64,000 nt of DNA. Origin: Azophilus sp965221755. GTDB lineage: Bacteria > Pseudomonadota > Gammaproteobacteria > Pseudomonadales > Azotimanducaceae. The stretch spans positions 2,232,001-2,296,000 of the forward strand of contig OZ244921.1 in assembly GCA_965221755.1 (NCBI GenBank), read 5' to 3'. The notes beneath the pieces were generated by a model. It made no database searches. It was not told where the DNA came from and worked only from the letters and a program-made list of their open reading frames with translations. The translations under genes and the position numbers were made by a program. Shown here one piece after another: positions 25,093 through 32,874 of this stretch; the stretch's first letter is position 1, and each line of letters opens with the position of its first letter.

Positions 25093-25245
25093 ATGAGGAA
25101 GCGATCAATTACTGGGGCACCAGCCAAACAGCGCAGGCGGCACCCGATCCCCGCTGACCCAAAACGCGCAACACGAATGTCCAAGCCTGAAGCATTGAAA
25201 TTGGGACGTGACATGAGCAAAATCGCTTTGTCCATCAGCTTCTGA
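25093..25245 (+). CDS. Possible small basic protein
   Basis: A 50-codon frame (MRKRSITGAPAKQRRRHPIP to ALSISF) starts at the ATGAGG that ends the unit F 3' flank and lies just upstream of the PLD-like operon. It is Arg/Lys-rich. No ribosome site or family can be named; it may be chance or a leader peptide. Confidence 0.25.
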   Translation: MRKRSITGAPAKQRRRHPIPADPKRATRMSKPEALKLGRDMSKIALSISF

Positions 25246-25282
25246 TGGCAGAGAAACTGGCCAGCATGGGAGAATTGATGCG

Positions 25283-25912
25283 GTGACGGAGCGTCTTGAC
25301 CCGTTTAACAGCGCCTCGTGGACCAAGGAGGAGCGGGCTTACTTCACCAGCGTTGCCCTCGCTTGCAGGACAGGTGAGGATAAGCTGATCAGCAACGGCA
25401 AGCCTGAGCATGCTGCGTATCTCATCAAGCTCTTCATCGCCAATGCGAAGAGCGCGGTTCGCTTGGTCTCCGGCGGGCTGCCTGAAAGGCACGAGGGCGG
25501 GGTGCCTGTGTTCGGCAGCCGCTACATTGTGGCTGCCGTCATGGAATTTCTGAGCCGCAGCGGCACAGCCCTGCGCATCCTCGTGCATGGGCCACTGAAG
25601 GATGTCGATGAAGCTTCCAAGCACGCGCTCGTCTGGGCTGCGGAAACGCTAAAGGAAAGGGGCCAGCTAAAGGGAACCCTCAGAATTCAGACCCTATCTG
25701 ACCATTGGGAGAAGGTCATGAAGGATCGTGGCATGCTGTGGCACTGGATGACGATGGATGAGTCTGCCTATCGCTTGGAGTCCGACGTGACCAAACCCGC
25801 CGCGATCGCGAACTTTGGGGAGCCGGGATACGCAAGTGCCCTCGCAGGGGCCTTTGACACGATTTCAGAAGACGAGGGTCGTAACGAAGTCCTTGCCTGC
25901 GTACAGCCCTAA
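25283..25912 (+). CDS. Unknown protein, weakly PLD-like, first gene of a three-gene operon
   Basis: A 209-residue protein starting at GTG. Segments such as LIKLFIANAKSAVRLVSGGL, VMEFLSRSGTALRILVHGPL and MLWHWMTMDESAYRLESDVT, then PAAIANFGEP, follow the strand/helix order of phospholipase-D-like domains that occur in defence and plasmid loci, but clear HxK motifs are absent. I regard the fold as a guess. Eighteen bp separate it from the ParA-like gene. GC is lower than in core genes, and the operon sits between coiled-coil copy F and a 3' remnant of another copy. Confidence 0.45.
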   Translation: MTERLDPFNSASWTKEERAYFTSVALACRTGEDKLISNGKPEHAAYLIKLFIANAKSAVRLVSGGLPERHEGGVPVFGSRYIVAAVMEFLSRSGTALRILVHGPLKDVDEASKHALVWAAETLKERGQLKGTLRIQTLSDHWEKVMKDRGMLWHWMTMDESAYRLESDVTKPAAIANFGEPGYASALAGAFDTISEDEGRNEVLACVQP

Positions 25913-25930
25913 GCCGCTCTTCAACTGACC

Positions 25931-26683
25931 ATGAGTGACACGGATTGGCTTTGCCTTTGGGATTCCGGGTGCTCATTTGCGCAGTACCTGTCGGCGATGA
26001 AAGTCTCCGTCTCGGTCAACTTACTGGCCGGGGCTTGGATATGGCTCCACAAGCAGTCCGGCGAAGTTCGGGAACAGGTCCGCGGTAAGGTGGACAATGT
26101 CGTGAATGTCGTTAATGCGATCCGGTCGGAGTGGAACAAGCGCACGTTGATGTGCCAGTGGTTGGAGGAAACGGGGTTAGACGACCACTATGACTACATC
26201 ATCTTTGACTGTGCGCCGGCAACCAAGATTGTGTCTCAGAATGCCATTGCCGCGAGCCACGGTTACGTTGTGCCGTTGGTACCCGAAGCGGTGATGGAAC
26301 GGGGGGCACCTCACCTCCGCGATATGATTCGGTCTGGCATTGACCGGAAGCTGCAGGCTCTCGCCGAGATGGGCGAAGTCCGAAGCATATTCGTTCGTGA
26401 AACACAGCTCGTGGGCTTGGTGGTGACTCGGATACAAGTTGCCGGAAATGCCTATTCCGGCTATACGAACGATCACACCCAGCATCTACGGTCGTTGAAG
26501 AGGCTGTGGAAAGACAGCCTCGTCAAGCCCTACATATATCAAGGAGCTGGAGTCGGAGAAGCAATGACAGATCGTGTCCCAGTCTATGACCGAAGCCGTA
26601 CTCGGAACGTCGGTTACCGTGGAATTAACAGCCAGTTCAAGGATTTGACACGGGAGCTCAAGGCTCGAATGGACCAGCTATAG
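25931..26683 (+). CDS. ParA/MinD-type ATPase lacking the Walker A motif
   Basis: A 250-residue protein. Residues around 80-115 (HYDYIIFDCAPATKIVSQNA, then HGYVVPLVPEA) are the Walker B/switch region of ParA-family ATPases, and LVGLVVTRIQVAG with VPVYDRSRTRN fits the ParA C-terminal half. The N-terminal KGGVGKT P-loop is missing; the first 45 residues (MSDTDWLCLWDSGCSFAQYL) do not replace it. ParA proteins move DNA or protein cargo by ATP-driven dimerisation; without a P-loop this one is either a degenerate partner or truncated. It is co-directional with its neighbours at 14-18 bp spacing. Confidence 0.6.
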   Translation: MSDTDWLCLWDSGCSFAQYLSAMKVSVSVNLLAGAWIWLHKQSGEVREQVRGKVDNVVNVVNAIRSEWNKRTLMCQWLEETGLDDHYDYIIFDCAPATKIVSQNAIAASHGYVVPLVPEAVMERGAPHLRDMIRSGIDRKLQALAEMGEVRSIFVRETQLVGLVVTRIQVAGNAYSGYTNDHTQHLRSLKRLWKDSLVKPYIYQGAGVGEAMTDRVPVYDRSRTRNVGYRGINSQFKDLTRELKARMDQL

Positions 26684-26697
26684 AGTGCAGAACCACG

Positions 26698-27189
26698 ATG
26701 GATCAAGTATTGGACTCACATGGATCGGAGGAAGGTCTGCTAATCGGGGACCTTGCCAAACATATAGAAAGGCTCGCATCAGTTGCGCAGAACGAACGAA
26801 CTGGTAATCCCTCTGTCAGCTTAGGATTGAGCCTTCTTGCAAACTGCCTTCGACCCCAAAAGGCTCGACCAGTATGTGATCTTGCCGAATTGCGTTTGGA
26901 GCAACGTACCCCGCGCACGCGAGGGGTGCGCAAGCCTTTGGTTGAACTGCCTGATCAACTGGAAACGCTGGAGTGGGATCAGGTGATCGCGATTTTGGAG
27001 AATGACCAGTACCAAAAGAAGCAGCTAATCGAACTGGGTAAGGTACGGCTGGGCATCCCGCCTAGCAGGTTGTCCCGTTTGAAGCGTGCCGATGCGATCG
27101 TATCGATTCGAGCGGCGCTCGACAACGAGAGGACTCTGGCGGCAATCGGAGATCATGCGCGCCTAACCGGAGAGCGGCGAGCGGGGTGA
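26698..27189 (+). CDS. Unknown protein, third gene of the ParA-like operon
   Basis: A 163-residue soluble protein with a helical C-terminal half (LEWDQVIAILENDQYQKKQL, RLGIPPSRLSRLKRADAIVS). It lies 14 bp after the ParA-like gene, the place where ParB-like adaptors or cargo partners are often encoded; the HTH-like RLGIPPSRLSRLKRADAI could be DNA-binding, but this is inference. No family recognised. Confidence 0.45.
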   Translation: MDQVLDSHGSEEGLLIGDLAKHIERLASVAQNERTGNPSVSLGLSLLANCLRPQKARPVCDLAELRLEQRTPRTRGVRKPLVELPDQLETLEWDQVIAILENDQYQKKQLIELGKVRLGIPPSRLSRLKRADAIVSIRAALDNERTLAAIGDHARLTGERRAG

Positions 27190-27250
27190 CCAGAGATTGG
27201 CTTGGTGTATGACTACCATCGAAACGGAATATCAATTTGTGTGAGCTGGC

Positions 27251-27366
27251 AGACTAGCCTCACCGCCACAACTGTCGTGGCCCTGACAGCGGCGCTGATC
27301 CGCGCCTAGCTTGAGGGCCTTGGACCGTAGCGGTCACGACAGCCCAGGCGATGAAGTCGCTGTGAG
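27251..27366 (+). pseudogene. 3' remnant of a coiled-coil unit (G)
   Basis: CCTCACCGCCACAACTGTCG through GACAGCGGCGCTGATCCGCG corresponds to the membrane-anchor codons of the family (LTATTVVALTAALIRA, stop) and is followed by the usual 3' flank ending GTCGCTGTGAGG. The head and coiled coil are gone; the preceding operon has replaced them. Confidence 0.8.
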
Positions 27367-27377
27367 GAATCGCCCCG

Positions 27378-28160
27378 ATGTGTGAGTTCACCAGTCCTCA
27401 GATTCCAAGGCAGCAATACTCGTGCTTCGGTCATTTCTATCAGCTAGAGCGTTCAGGCGAACCATCGGTTTGCTGTCGATCGACTCTTGAGATTGTTCTA
27501 AATGGCTGTGTTGAAGAGCGCGGTCAAGAGCTTCTCGACCGACAACCCGATCATCTGGCGTTTATGATGAATCCGGGCTCATCCTATGCGTGTGACAACC
27601 GCCAACACAACGGGAACTGCCTTGCCGCCGCAAGAGTCGGCGCTGATGCTGGCAGTAACCTTGTGCCGGCCTACCCGGACAAGGTTCAGTACCAAATCAT
27701 GCGGATCATGGCGTGTTGCGGGCTCAAGCATGTCCGTGTGCTGAATCTCTCTGACCAACGAGAACCGCGAAGTGCGGATTTTCTCCGAGGCTTGAGTCCC
27801 TATCAGCCCTTCCCGGTACACTCGATCCTGTCCTGCGAAAGGGAGGAGGAACGGAACGAAAGACTCAGGCCCCTTCGCCCGACGGTGGTTGTTGGTTGGG
27901 GCCAAGACGGCCGGATCAGGCATCTGGCCACCGTAGCGACGAAGATGCTGGAACAATGTTGTCCAGTCCTTCGTCCAGTTGGGCGGAGGAACGCCGACGA
28001 TCCGGTACTTTTTGGCTATGTACCGGCTCAGGACCTTTCGGAACTTTTCGCCTGCCGGATCAGGCGGCATCCTCGATCTCGACAAGGTACTCGTTCGGGG
28101 TTCGGCAATCCAGCGCCCAGTGAGGCCGCCGGTAGTTGTGGAAGAACTCGTGCCGGGTGA
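27378..28160 (+). CDS. DUF1643-like protein, 3' end run into an IS remnant
   Basis: The middle of this frame reads DHLAFMMNPGSSYACDNRQH, YQIMRIMACCGLKHVRVLNL and LRPTVVVGWGQDGRIRHLAT. These match the DUF1643 pattern (LxFIMxNPS, VxNL, WGxxG) of small, often phage- or island-borne proteins of unknown function. The last 40 or so codons (from about 28050) lie on the opposite strand of an IS481/IS3-type transposase remnant, so the natural C-terminus has probably been replaced. The start (ATG 27378) lies just after the unit G remnant. Confidence 0.55.
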   Translation: MCEFTSPQIPRQQYSCFGHFYQLERSGEPSVCCRSTLEIVLNGCVEERGQELLDRQPDHLAFMMNPGSSYACDNRQHNGNCLAAARVGADAGSNLVPAYPDKVQYQIMRIMACCGLKHVRVLNLSDQREPRSADFLRGLSPYQPFPVHSILSCEREEERNERLRPLRPTVVVGWGQDGRIRHLATVATKMLEQCCPVLRPVGRRNADDPVLFGYVPAQDLSELFACRIRRHPRSRQGTRSGFGNPAPSEAAGSCGRTRAG

Positions 28161-28685
28161 GCCTAGGGGCGACGTCGGCGACGGTGAGGGGTCCGTCGTA
28201 GAGGCTCCAGAACTCGATCCGGGCGGACCGGTTGGCGCGCTCGACGCAGCCGTTCCACTGGGGCCTTCGCGGCGGCAGGACGTGCAGGGGAATGCCCATC
28301 GCCTTGCAGGCGCGCTCGAAGTCGGCCATGAACTTGGTGACGGGGCAGACGGCCGGACTCGCAGAGTCCGCCGGAACCTCCTTGAGGGCGCGGCCGTCGC
28401 GGCTGTAGGTTCGGCGTCGGTCCAGCGCCGGCGGCGGGCGGTTCGGGGGCGGGTACACCTGGGCTTGAGCGCCCGGACGCCGCCGCGCCGGAAGGCCCTG
28501 CGCCAGTCGTAGTAGGTGCTCCTGGCCAAGCCGACGGTGCGCAGGGCGTCGCCGCGGCGCATGCCGCCGGCGACCATCCGGTCGACGAGTTCGAGGGCGC
28601 GCAGGCGCTCCTCGGCGGCTCCCGCCGTCTGGGCGTCGATCCGCAGGCGCTTGCAGGAAGGCGGGCAGGCGTGCAACAGTTTCAT
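28060..28685 (-). pseudogene. IS481/IS3-type transposase with internal deletion
   Basis: On the minus strand the N-terminal helix-turn-helix part (MKLLHACPPSCKRLRIDAQT, VGLARSTYYDWRRAFRRGGV) is in one frame. After a frameshift and loss of the central integrase core, the C-terminal rve part appears in another (FERACKAMGIPLHVLPPRRP, QWNGCVERANRS, ending TPNEYLVEIEDAA). DDE catalysis would need residues from the deleted middle, so it is dead. Family assignment between IS481 and IS3 is tentative. Confidence 0.75.
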
Positions 28686-28727
28686 GTTCAGGCTCCTTGT
28701 TCAGTGAATGAATCAAGCATGCCTGAG

Positions 28728-28803
28728 CCGGCGGCGGGGCGCATCGCGCCCCGCCGCCGGGCCATGAACTCCGGTCGCCTACGGCTCCCTCCGTTCATGG
28801 CCC
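28728..28803. repeat. Two consecutive perfect hairpins
   Basis: Positions 28728-28742 and 28746-28760 form a 15-bp perfect stem (CCGGCGGCGGGGCGC) with an ATC loop. Positions 28759-28769 and 28793-28803 form an 11-bp perfect stem (GGGCCATGAAC). They lie next to the N-terminal end of the IS481/IS3-type remnant and before the last coiled-coil unit remnant. Confidence 0.8.
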
Positions 28804-28852
28804 GGCGCCACCCTCCCCGTCCAGTCAGTTCATGGGGCCCCAAGCCCCGGGG

Positions 28853-28885
28853 AGGAAGTTCCGAAAGGTTTCTGAGCCCGCACAC
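28853..28885 (+). repeat. R1 tail fragment
   Basis: AAGTTCCGAAAGGTTTCTGA followed by GCCCGCACAC matches only the right end of R1 (as at 570-602). The palindromic part is missing. Confidence 0.6.
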
Positions 28886-28902
28886 GCAAAAATTGGCGGG
28901 AT

Positions 28903-28972
28903 CCGCACCTTGGCTTGAATGTCCTGGGCCTCAGCGCTCGCGACGGCTTGGGCCGCGAAGCCGCCATGAGGC
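28903..28972 (+). pseudogene. 3' remnant of a coiled-coil unit (H)
   Basis: CCGCACCTTGGCTTGAATGT with CTGGGCCTCAGCGCTCGCGA and GAAGCCGCCATGAGG matches the last codons and 3' flank of the coiled-coil family. It marks the right end of the repeat-built island; core-like sequence resumes beyond. Confidence 0.75.
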
Positions 28973-29079
28973 CTGCAGCCGTGGGCGGCGCACCGCCCTA
29001 AAAGCTCTCCTCTCCGGGGCCAGCCGCCTCGTTGCGGCAGTGGTCGAACGTCTCGATTGGCAAAGCCCGGGAAGGGCCC

Positions 29080-30042
29080 TCACTCGACCCTCTGGCACTC
29101 ATCGGGCAAGTTTGCGGGGCGGTATTGGTGGGCCGCGCGCTCCATGCGCTCGAACACGCTGGCATGGATTCTCGCCTGCGGCGGTATCCTGCGCATCTCC
29201 CGGCCCCGAAGCTTCCAAAACCCGTCATAGGACTCATGCGCGACATCGTGGGGGTTCGGCGGATGTTCCGCGAGCTTGTCCCGCTGCACGCGGAGGCCGA
29301 GCGAACTGGCTTTTTCAAGCATCCAGTGCAATGTGACGTTCGACAGCCCCCGCTCGTCGTACCAGCCGCCGATGTCGGCGTGGACACCGGCGAACCAGAC
29401 CTGTTCGATGGTTTGCCCATCGATCGCCCTGCCATCCCACAGGCATGGCGCAAAGTCACGCCGCACCTCGTCGATCGCCAAGGCATGATAGCCGTTCGCC
29501 ACCTCCGGATTCAGGGAGGCGTCGTGGAATCGCTTGCCCGCGTTCATGACGAGCGACTCCACGGTGTCCCAGACGCCGATGAAGTGGACCGGACAGGGCC
29601 TGCCGAATGCCGCCCGGAACTCCTGCGCCACCGCGTCAACGTTGGTCGAGTTGTAAATCCTGCCGGCGTATTCAACGAGGTTGTCCGCATCGGCCCAAAG
29701 CAGCCCGCACTTGTGCAGCATGCCCGCCAGCGATCGCACCGTGAAGGCGCCGCGACTGAAGCCGAAAAGATAAACGCGGTCGCCCGGCTGGTAGCGCCTC
29801 ATCAGATGGCGATACGCATCCTCGACGTTCCGCTGCAGTCCGCGGCCTGTCGCTTGGTCGCCCTTTGCCCGCAGCCCCATGCCGTCCTCTTCGTACTCCC
29901 AGCCGCCGGTCCCAACCCCAGGGTCGTAGTAAGCCACCTGCCGTTCTTCCTTCTCCACGAGCATGTACGTCAGCACCACGTTGGTGTTGTTGCGGCCAAA
30001 TTCGTTGCCGGTGCCGTCACAGCAGATGACGATGTTCTTCAT
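29080..30042 (-). CDS. DUF2235 alpha/beta hydrolase (Tle1-like domain)
   Basis: A 320-residue protein starting MKNIVICCDGTGNEFGRNNT, the hallmark N-terminus of the DUF2235/T6SS phospholipase Tle1-like hydrolase domain. The nucleophile elbow is FGFSRGAFTVRSLAG (GxSxG), with HFIGVWDTV and FAGVHADIGGWY carrying the likely acid and histidine. Stand-alone members are soluble hydrolases of uncertain substrate; no VgrG, PAAR or immunity gene is nearby, so an effector role is unsupported. The longer upstream frame is ignored because every family member starts at this motif. Confidence 0.85.
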   Translation of the reverse strand: MKNIVICCDGTGNEFGRNNTNVVLTYMLVEKEERQVAYYDPGVGTGGWEYEEDGMGLRAKGDQATGRGLQRNVEDAYRHLMRRYQPGDRVYLFGFSRGAFTVRSLAGMLHKCGLLWADADNLVEYAGRIYNSTNVDAVAQEFRAAFGRPCPVHFIGVWDTVESLVMNAGKRFHDASLNPEVANGYHALAIDEVRRDFAPCLWDGRAIDGQTIEQVWFAGVHADIGGWYDERGLSNVTLHWMLEKASSLGLRVQRDKLAEHPPNPHDVAHESYDGFWKLRGREMRRIPPQARIHASVFERMERAAHQYRPANLPDECQRVE

Positions 30043-30269
30043 GAGCCGATGTCCTGTCTGGGCCAGCTTCAAGCTAGCAGCGGCACCCACAGGCCGCAAG
30101 GGGGAGGGGATGATGAAAAACAAGGCCAGCGCGCCATTGGCTTCCAAAATTCTGAATCCACCGATGGAGAGCGCTTTCCGAACTGCAGCCTGCAATAAGA
30201 GGCGATGTCGCACAGCGGGTTGGGACATCGCCCGTAGCGGCGTCCCGTTCGGCTCGATACGCTGGCTCC

Positions 30270-30452
30270 ATGAACTCCGCCGATCAGCTGCCGCCCGCCT
30301 TTCCCCGCGATGCCGCCTACAAAGCCATGTGCGGCCACCCGGAAGCCATCCTTGGCCTGCGGCGCCATCTCGCGGCGCCTGACGGCCCATTGGACCGAAG
30401 CGCCTTGGATGCCCTCGACTTCGGGCGCATCGAGAAGCTGCCCGCGGAGTGA
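30270..30452 (+). pseudogene. N-terminal fragment of an Rpn/YhgA-type gene
   Basis: A 60-residue frame: MNSADQLPPAFPRDAAYKAM, CGHPEAILGLRRHL, then LDALDFGRIEKLPAE and stop. The DxxYKxM..HPE..L.LR opening and the LDF..IEKLPA turn follow the N-terminal region of Rpn-type nucleases, which are normally about 300 residues. The nuclease residues are absent. It may be a relic or, less likely, a small independent protein. It is divergent from the DUF2235 gene. Confidence 0.4.
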
Positions 30453-30561
30453 GAACTTGACGCCGGTGCCGAGGCGTGTTGACTTTACGGCCATTGCGCA
30501 GCGCTGACTGATTGCGCGGGAACTGCGCGGGCACTTGCTAAATTGCCAAGGAGCGGATTGC

Positions 30562-31443
30562 ATGGGTGGACGGTTGGACGGCAAGGTGGCCGTGGTCACG
30601 GGAGGTGCCAGCGGCATGGGCGCGGCCACGGTGCGCAAGTTCATTGCCGAGGGCGCCCGGGTGGTGATCGCCGACGTGCAGGAGGAGAAGGGTCGCCAGC
30701 TCGCGCAGGACATCGGCCCCGAAGCGGTCTTCGCATTTGCCGACGTCTGTCGGGAGGCGGATGTGCGGGGCATGATTGCCGCCGCCGCCGCCGAATTCGG
30801 GGGCCTTGACTGCCTGTTCAACAACGCCGGCTTCGGCGGCGTCACCGGCGACATCGAGACCACCGACATGGGCGAACCCTACGAGCGCACCGTGGGCGCC
30901 ATGCTCACCGGCGTTGTGCTCGGCATCAAGCATGCCGTCCCGCACCTCAAGGCGCGTGGCGGCGGCGCCGTCATCTCCACCGCCAGCGTTGCGGGCATCA
31001 CCGGCGGCTTGGGCCCCCATGTCTATTCGGCGGTGAAGGCGGCGGTGGTCAACCTGAGCCGTTCGGTGGCCTTGGAGCTGGGTCCATTCAGCATCCGCGT
31101 CAATGCCATTTGCCCCGGCGGCATCGCCACGCCCATCTTTGCAGGCCAGCTTGCGCAGTCGGGCGGCAATGAGGACTACGCCGCCGCGGTGCGTCCGCTG
31201 CTCAAGGAAATGCAGCCCCTGCCCCGTCCCGGGGAACCCGAGGACATCGCCAATGCGGCCTGCTTCCTGGCCAGCGACGAGGCGTCCTTCATCAGCGGCC
31301 ACGCCTTGGTGGTGGATGGCGGCTTGACGGCCGGCAACTGGGTGCCGCCCGGCGAACCCTCGGCCATCGATGCCATGACAGCGATTTTTGGCGTCGATGG
31401 CGCCGACGGCTTGGATATGGTGGTCCATGACCCTAGGACGTGA
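30562..31443 (+). CDS. SDR family NAD(P)-dependent oxidoreductase
   Basis: A 293-residue classical short-chain dehydrogenase/reductase. The Rossmann glycine motif is VTGGASGMGAATV, DVQ in VIADVQEEK suggests NAD preference, NNAG is present (FNNAGFGGV), Ser is in ISTASVAG and the catalytic YxxxK is VYSAVKAA. The C-terminal FLASDEASFISGHALVVDGG is typical. AAGGAG precedes the ATG at 30562 by 8 nt. Substrate cannot be read from sequence. It appears monocistronic. Confidence 0.9.
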   Translation: MGGRLDGKVAVVTGGASGMGAATVRKFIAEGARVVIADVQEEKGRQLAQDIGPEAVFAFADVCREADVRGMIAAAAAEFGGLDCLFNNAGFGGVTGDIETTDMGEPYERTVGAMLTGVVLGIKHAVPHLKARGGGAVISTASVAGITGGLGPHVYSAVKAAVVNLSRSVALELGPFSIRVNAICPGGIATPIFAGQLAQSGGNEDYAAAVRPLLKEMQPLPRPGEPEDIANAACFLASDEASFISGHALVVDGGLTAGNWVPPGEPSAIDAMTAIFGVDGADGLDMVVHDPRT

Positions 31444-31933
31444 CCCCCAAGCGGCTCCAGTAATGGACAAATTCGGCAATAGTGAAAGAAGTATGGAATC
31501 GAATTCGCTAACTGATTGATGCGGCTAGTTATTTCCAAAATACCCTTCGGAGAGGCCCAATCCACCCCTGTTTTTGGCGGCGGTTTTCGGTAAGCTAGGA
31601 ACCCTCACTAGTCGGCGCTGTATGCACTAGCTGAATCCAACAGCGCTGGCTGTGCTCTAAAGACAGCGTCATTCTCCTCGGCAGGGCGAACGATTGCATG
31701 GAGCGTCGACTAGTTGAGGCCAACCCCGCCCGAGCCCCCCTTGTTAAGTCAGTGTTACTCGAGCTCCCCGACCTCGGAAAGGGTGCCCCGCGCCGTCTGG
31801 CGCCGCTTGTTTCAATCGAGGCGGAGCGTCCTCGGTCGGCATCTCGCTGGGTGCCTTGGAGCGCGCGCGTCCCGCCTTTGCTGCGGTGAGCGCCGAAGCC
31901 GCCTCCCCCTGCGCCTTCGCAGTCAACCGGCTC
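31444..31933. other. Intergenic region, no gene seen
   Basis: About 490 bp between the SDR gene and cysQ. It is more AT-rich in its first half (around 31480-31640) and GC-rich later. No RNA gene, repeat of the R1-R4 families or coding frame with a family signature is evident. Confidence 0.5.
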
Positions 31934-32752
31934 TCAGCCCGGTTTCGGCAGCTTCCCATGCCAGGCAAAGCCCGCATCCGCCACCGCGATGAAATCGGGG
32001 TTCAGCACATTCGCCTTGTTGTAGGCCAGCGGCTCGCCGTTCAGTTGCCGAACGGCGCCGCCTGCGGCGCTGAGCACCGCATCGGCGGCGGCGATGTCCC
32101 ATTCGGACGTTGGGCCGAGCCGGGGATAGAGGTCCGCCAATCCCTCCGCCAGCAGGCAGAGCTTCAGCGAACTGCCCATCGGCCGCCGCTCAATTTCCGG
32201 GAAGGTCTTGGCCAGCGCCTCCAGATAGCGCTGCAGCCGCTCATTCGCGTGGCTGCGGCTGGCCACCACGGTCAAGCTCCGCCGCCGGGCCATCGGCCGC
32301 CCCGACAGGGGCGTGGATTGGCCACCCTCGCGCTTCTCGGCCCAGCCGTTCGCCACGTCGCCCATGAACAATTGGTCCAGGCAGGGTGCGCCGACTGCGC
32401 CGAGGCGCGTCCGGCCATCCTCGATCAGGGCGATGTTGACGGTGAACTCGCCGTTGCGGTTGACGAACTCGCGGGTGCCGTCCAACGGATCCACCAGCCA
32501 GTAGCGCCGCCAATGGCGCCGCTCGGCGTAGGGCGGCGGCTCGGACTCCTCGGAGAAAACGGGCAGGCGGGGACGCAGCTCGGCGAGCCCCGCCTCGATC
32601 ACGCGGTGGGCGGCGAGGTCCGCCTGGGTGAGCGGCGACTGGTCGGACTTGTGCCGCACCTCAAAGTCGGAGCCATAGACCTCAAGGATCGCCTGGCCGG
32701 CCGCATCGACGATCTCCGCCAGCGCTGGAAGGGAGAGGTTCATGACGTTCAT
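31934..32752 (-). CDS. cysQ: 3'(2'),5'-bisphosphate nucleotidase CysQ
   Basis: CysQ removes the 3'-phosphate from 3'-phosphoadenosine 5'-phosphate (PAP), clearing a by-product of sulfate assimilation. The 272-residue protein has the inositol-monophosphatase-fold metal motifs: SEESE (ESEEP-like), WLVDPLDGTREFVNRNGEFT and SEWDIAAADAVLSAAGG. It is of normal length. The start is MNVMNLS at 32752 with a second in-frame ATG three codons on. It is on the minus strand upstream of, and co-directional with, nothing closely linked. Confidence 0.92.
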   Translation of the reverse strand: MNVMNLSLPALAEIVDAAGQAILEVYGSDFEVRHKSDQSPLTQADLAAHRVIEAGLAELRPRLPVFSEESEPPPYAERRHWRRYWLVDPLDGTREFVNRNGEFTVNIALIEDGRTRLGAVGAPCLDQLFMGDVANGWAEKREGGQSTPLSGRPMARRRSLTVVASRSHANERLQRYLEALAKTFPEIERRPMGSSLKLCLLAEGLADLYPRLGPTSEWDIAAADAVLSAAGGAVRQLNGEPLAYNKANVLNPDFIAVADAGFAWHGKLPKPG

Positions 32753-32874
32753 TATAGTGGCGGCGCCGTGCCGTCAGGCTTGAAGGGACGGACGTCTGTG
32801 CGTTTGCGAAGCCCGAGGATTAGGGCGGTCCAAATGAGACCTGCGGCCAGCCCCGCGGCGGCCAGCGGCGGCGC

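Larger units (their letters stand above)
16257..28972 (+). repeat. Island of repeated coiled-coil gene units with interposed cargo
   Basis: A unit made of a 5' flank (starting near AAGCCGACCGCGCC and passing CCCACAAG, CTTTCAGC and GGGTTAAGATG), a small gene with GGAG ahead of its ATG, and a 3' flank (GCGTTGGGCCTCAGCGC to GAAGCCGCCATGAGG) is repeated. Intact genes are at 16412, 17342, 18616, 19548, 23142 and 24722. 3'-only remnants are at 27251-27366 and 28903-28972, and a 5'-flank-only piece at about 13828-13885. Unit 3' flanks can end in a hairpin, for example GGCGGC-GAA-GCCGCC at 23531-23545. Unrelated, often broken genes lie between consecutive units. Confidence 0.85.

Noticed and set aside
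29080..30042. DUF2235 protein as a type VI secretion effector
   Set aside because: No VgrG, PAAR, Hcp or immunity-type gene is nearby; the domain alone is also common in non-secreted hydrolases.
31698..31992. Short plus-strand frames downstream of the SDR gene
   Set aside because: They overlap each other in different frames, have no ribosome sites or family features, and run into cysQ antisense.
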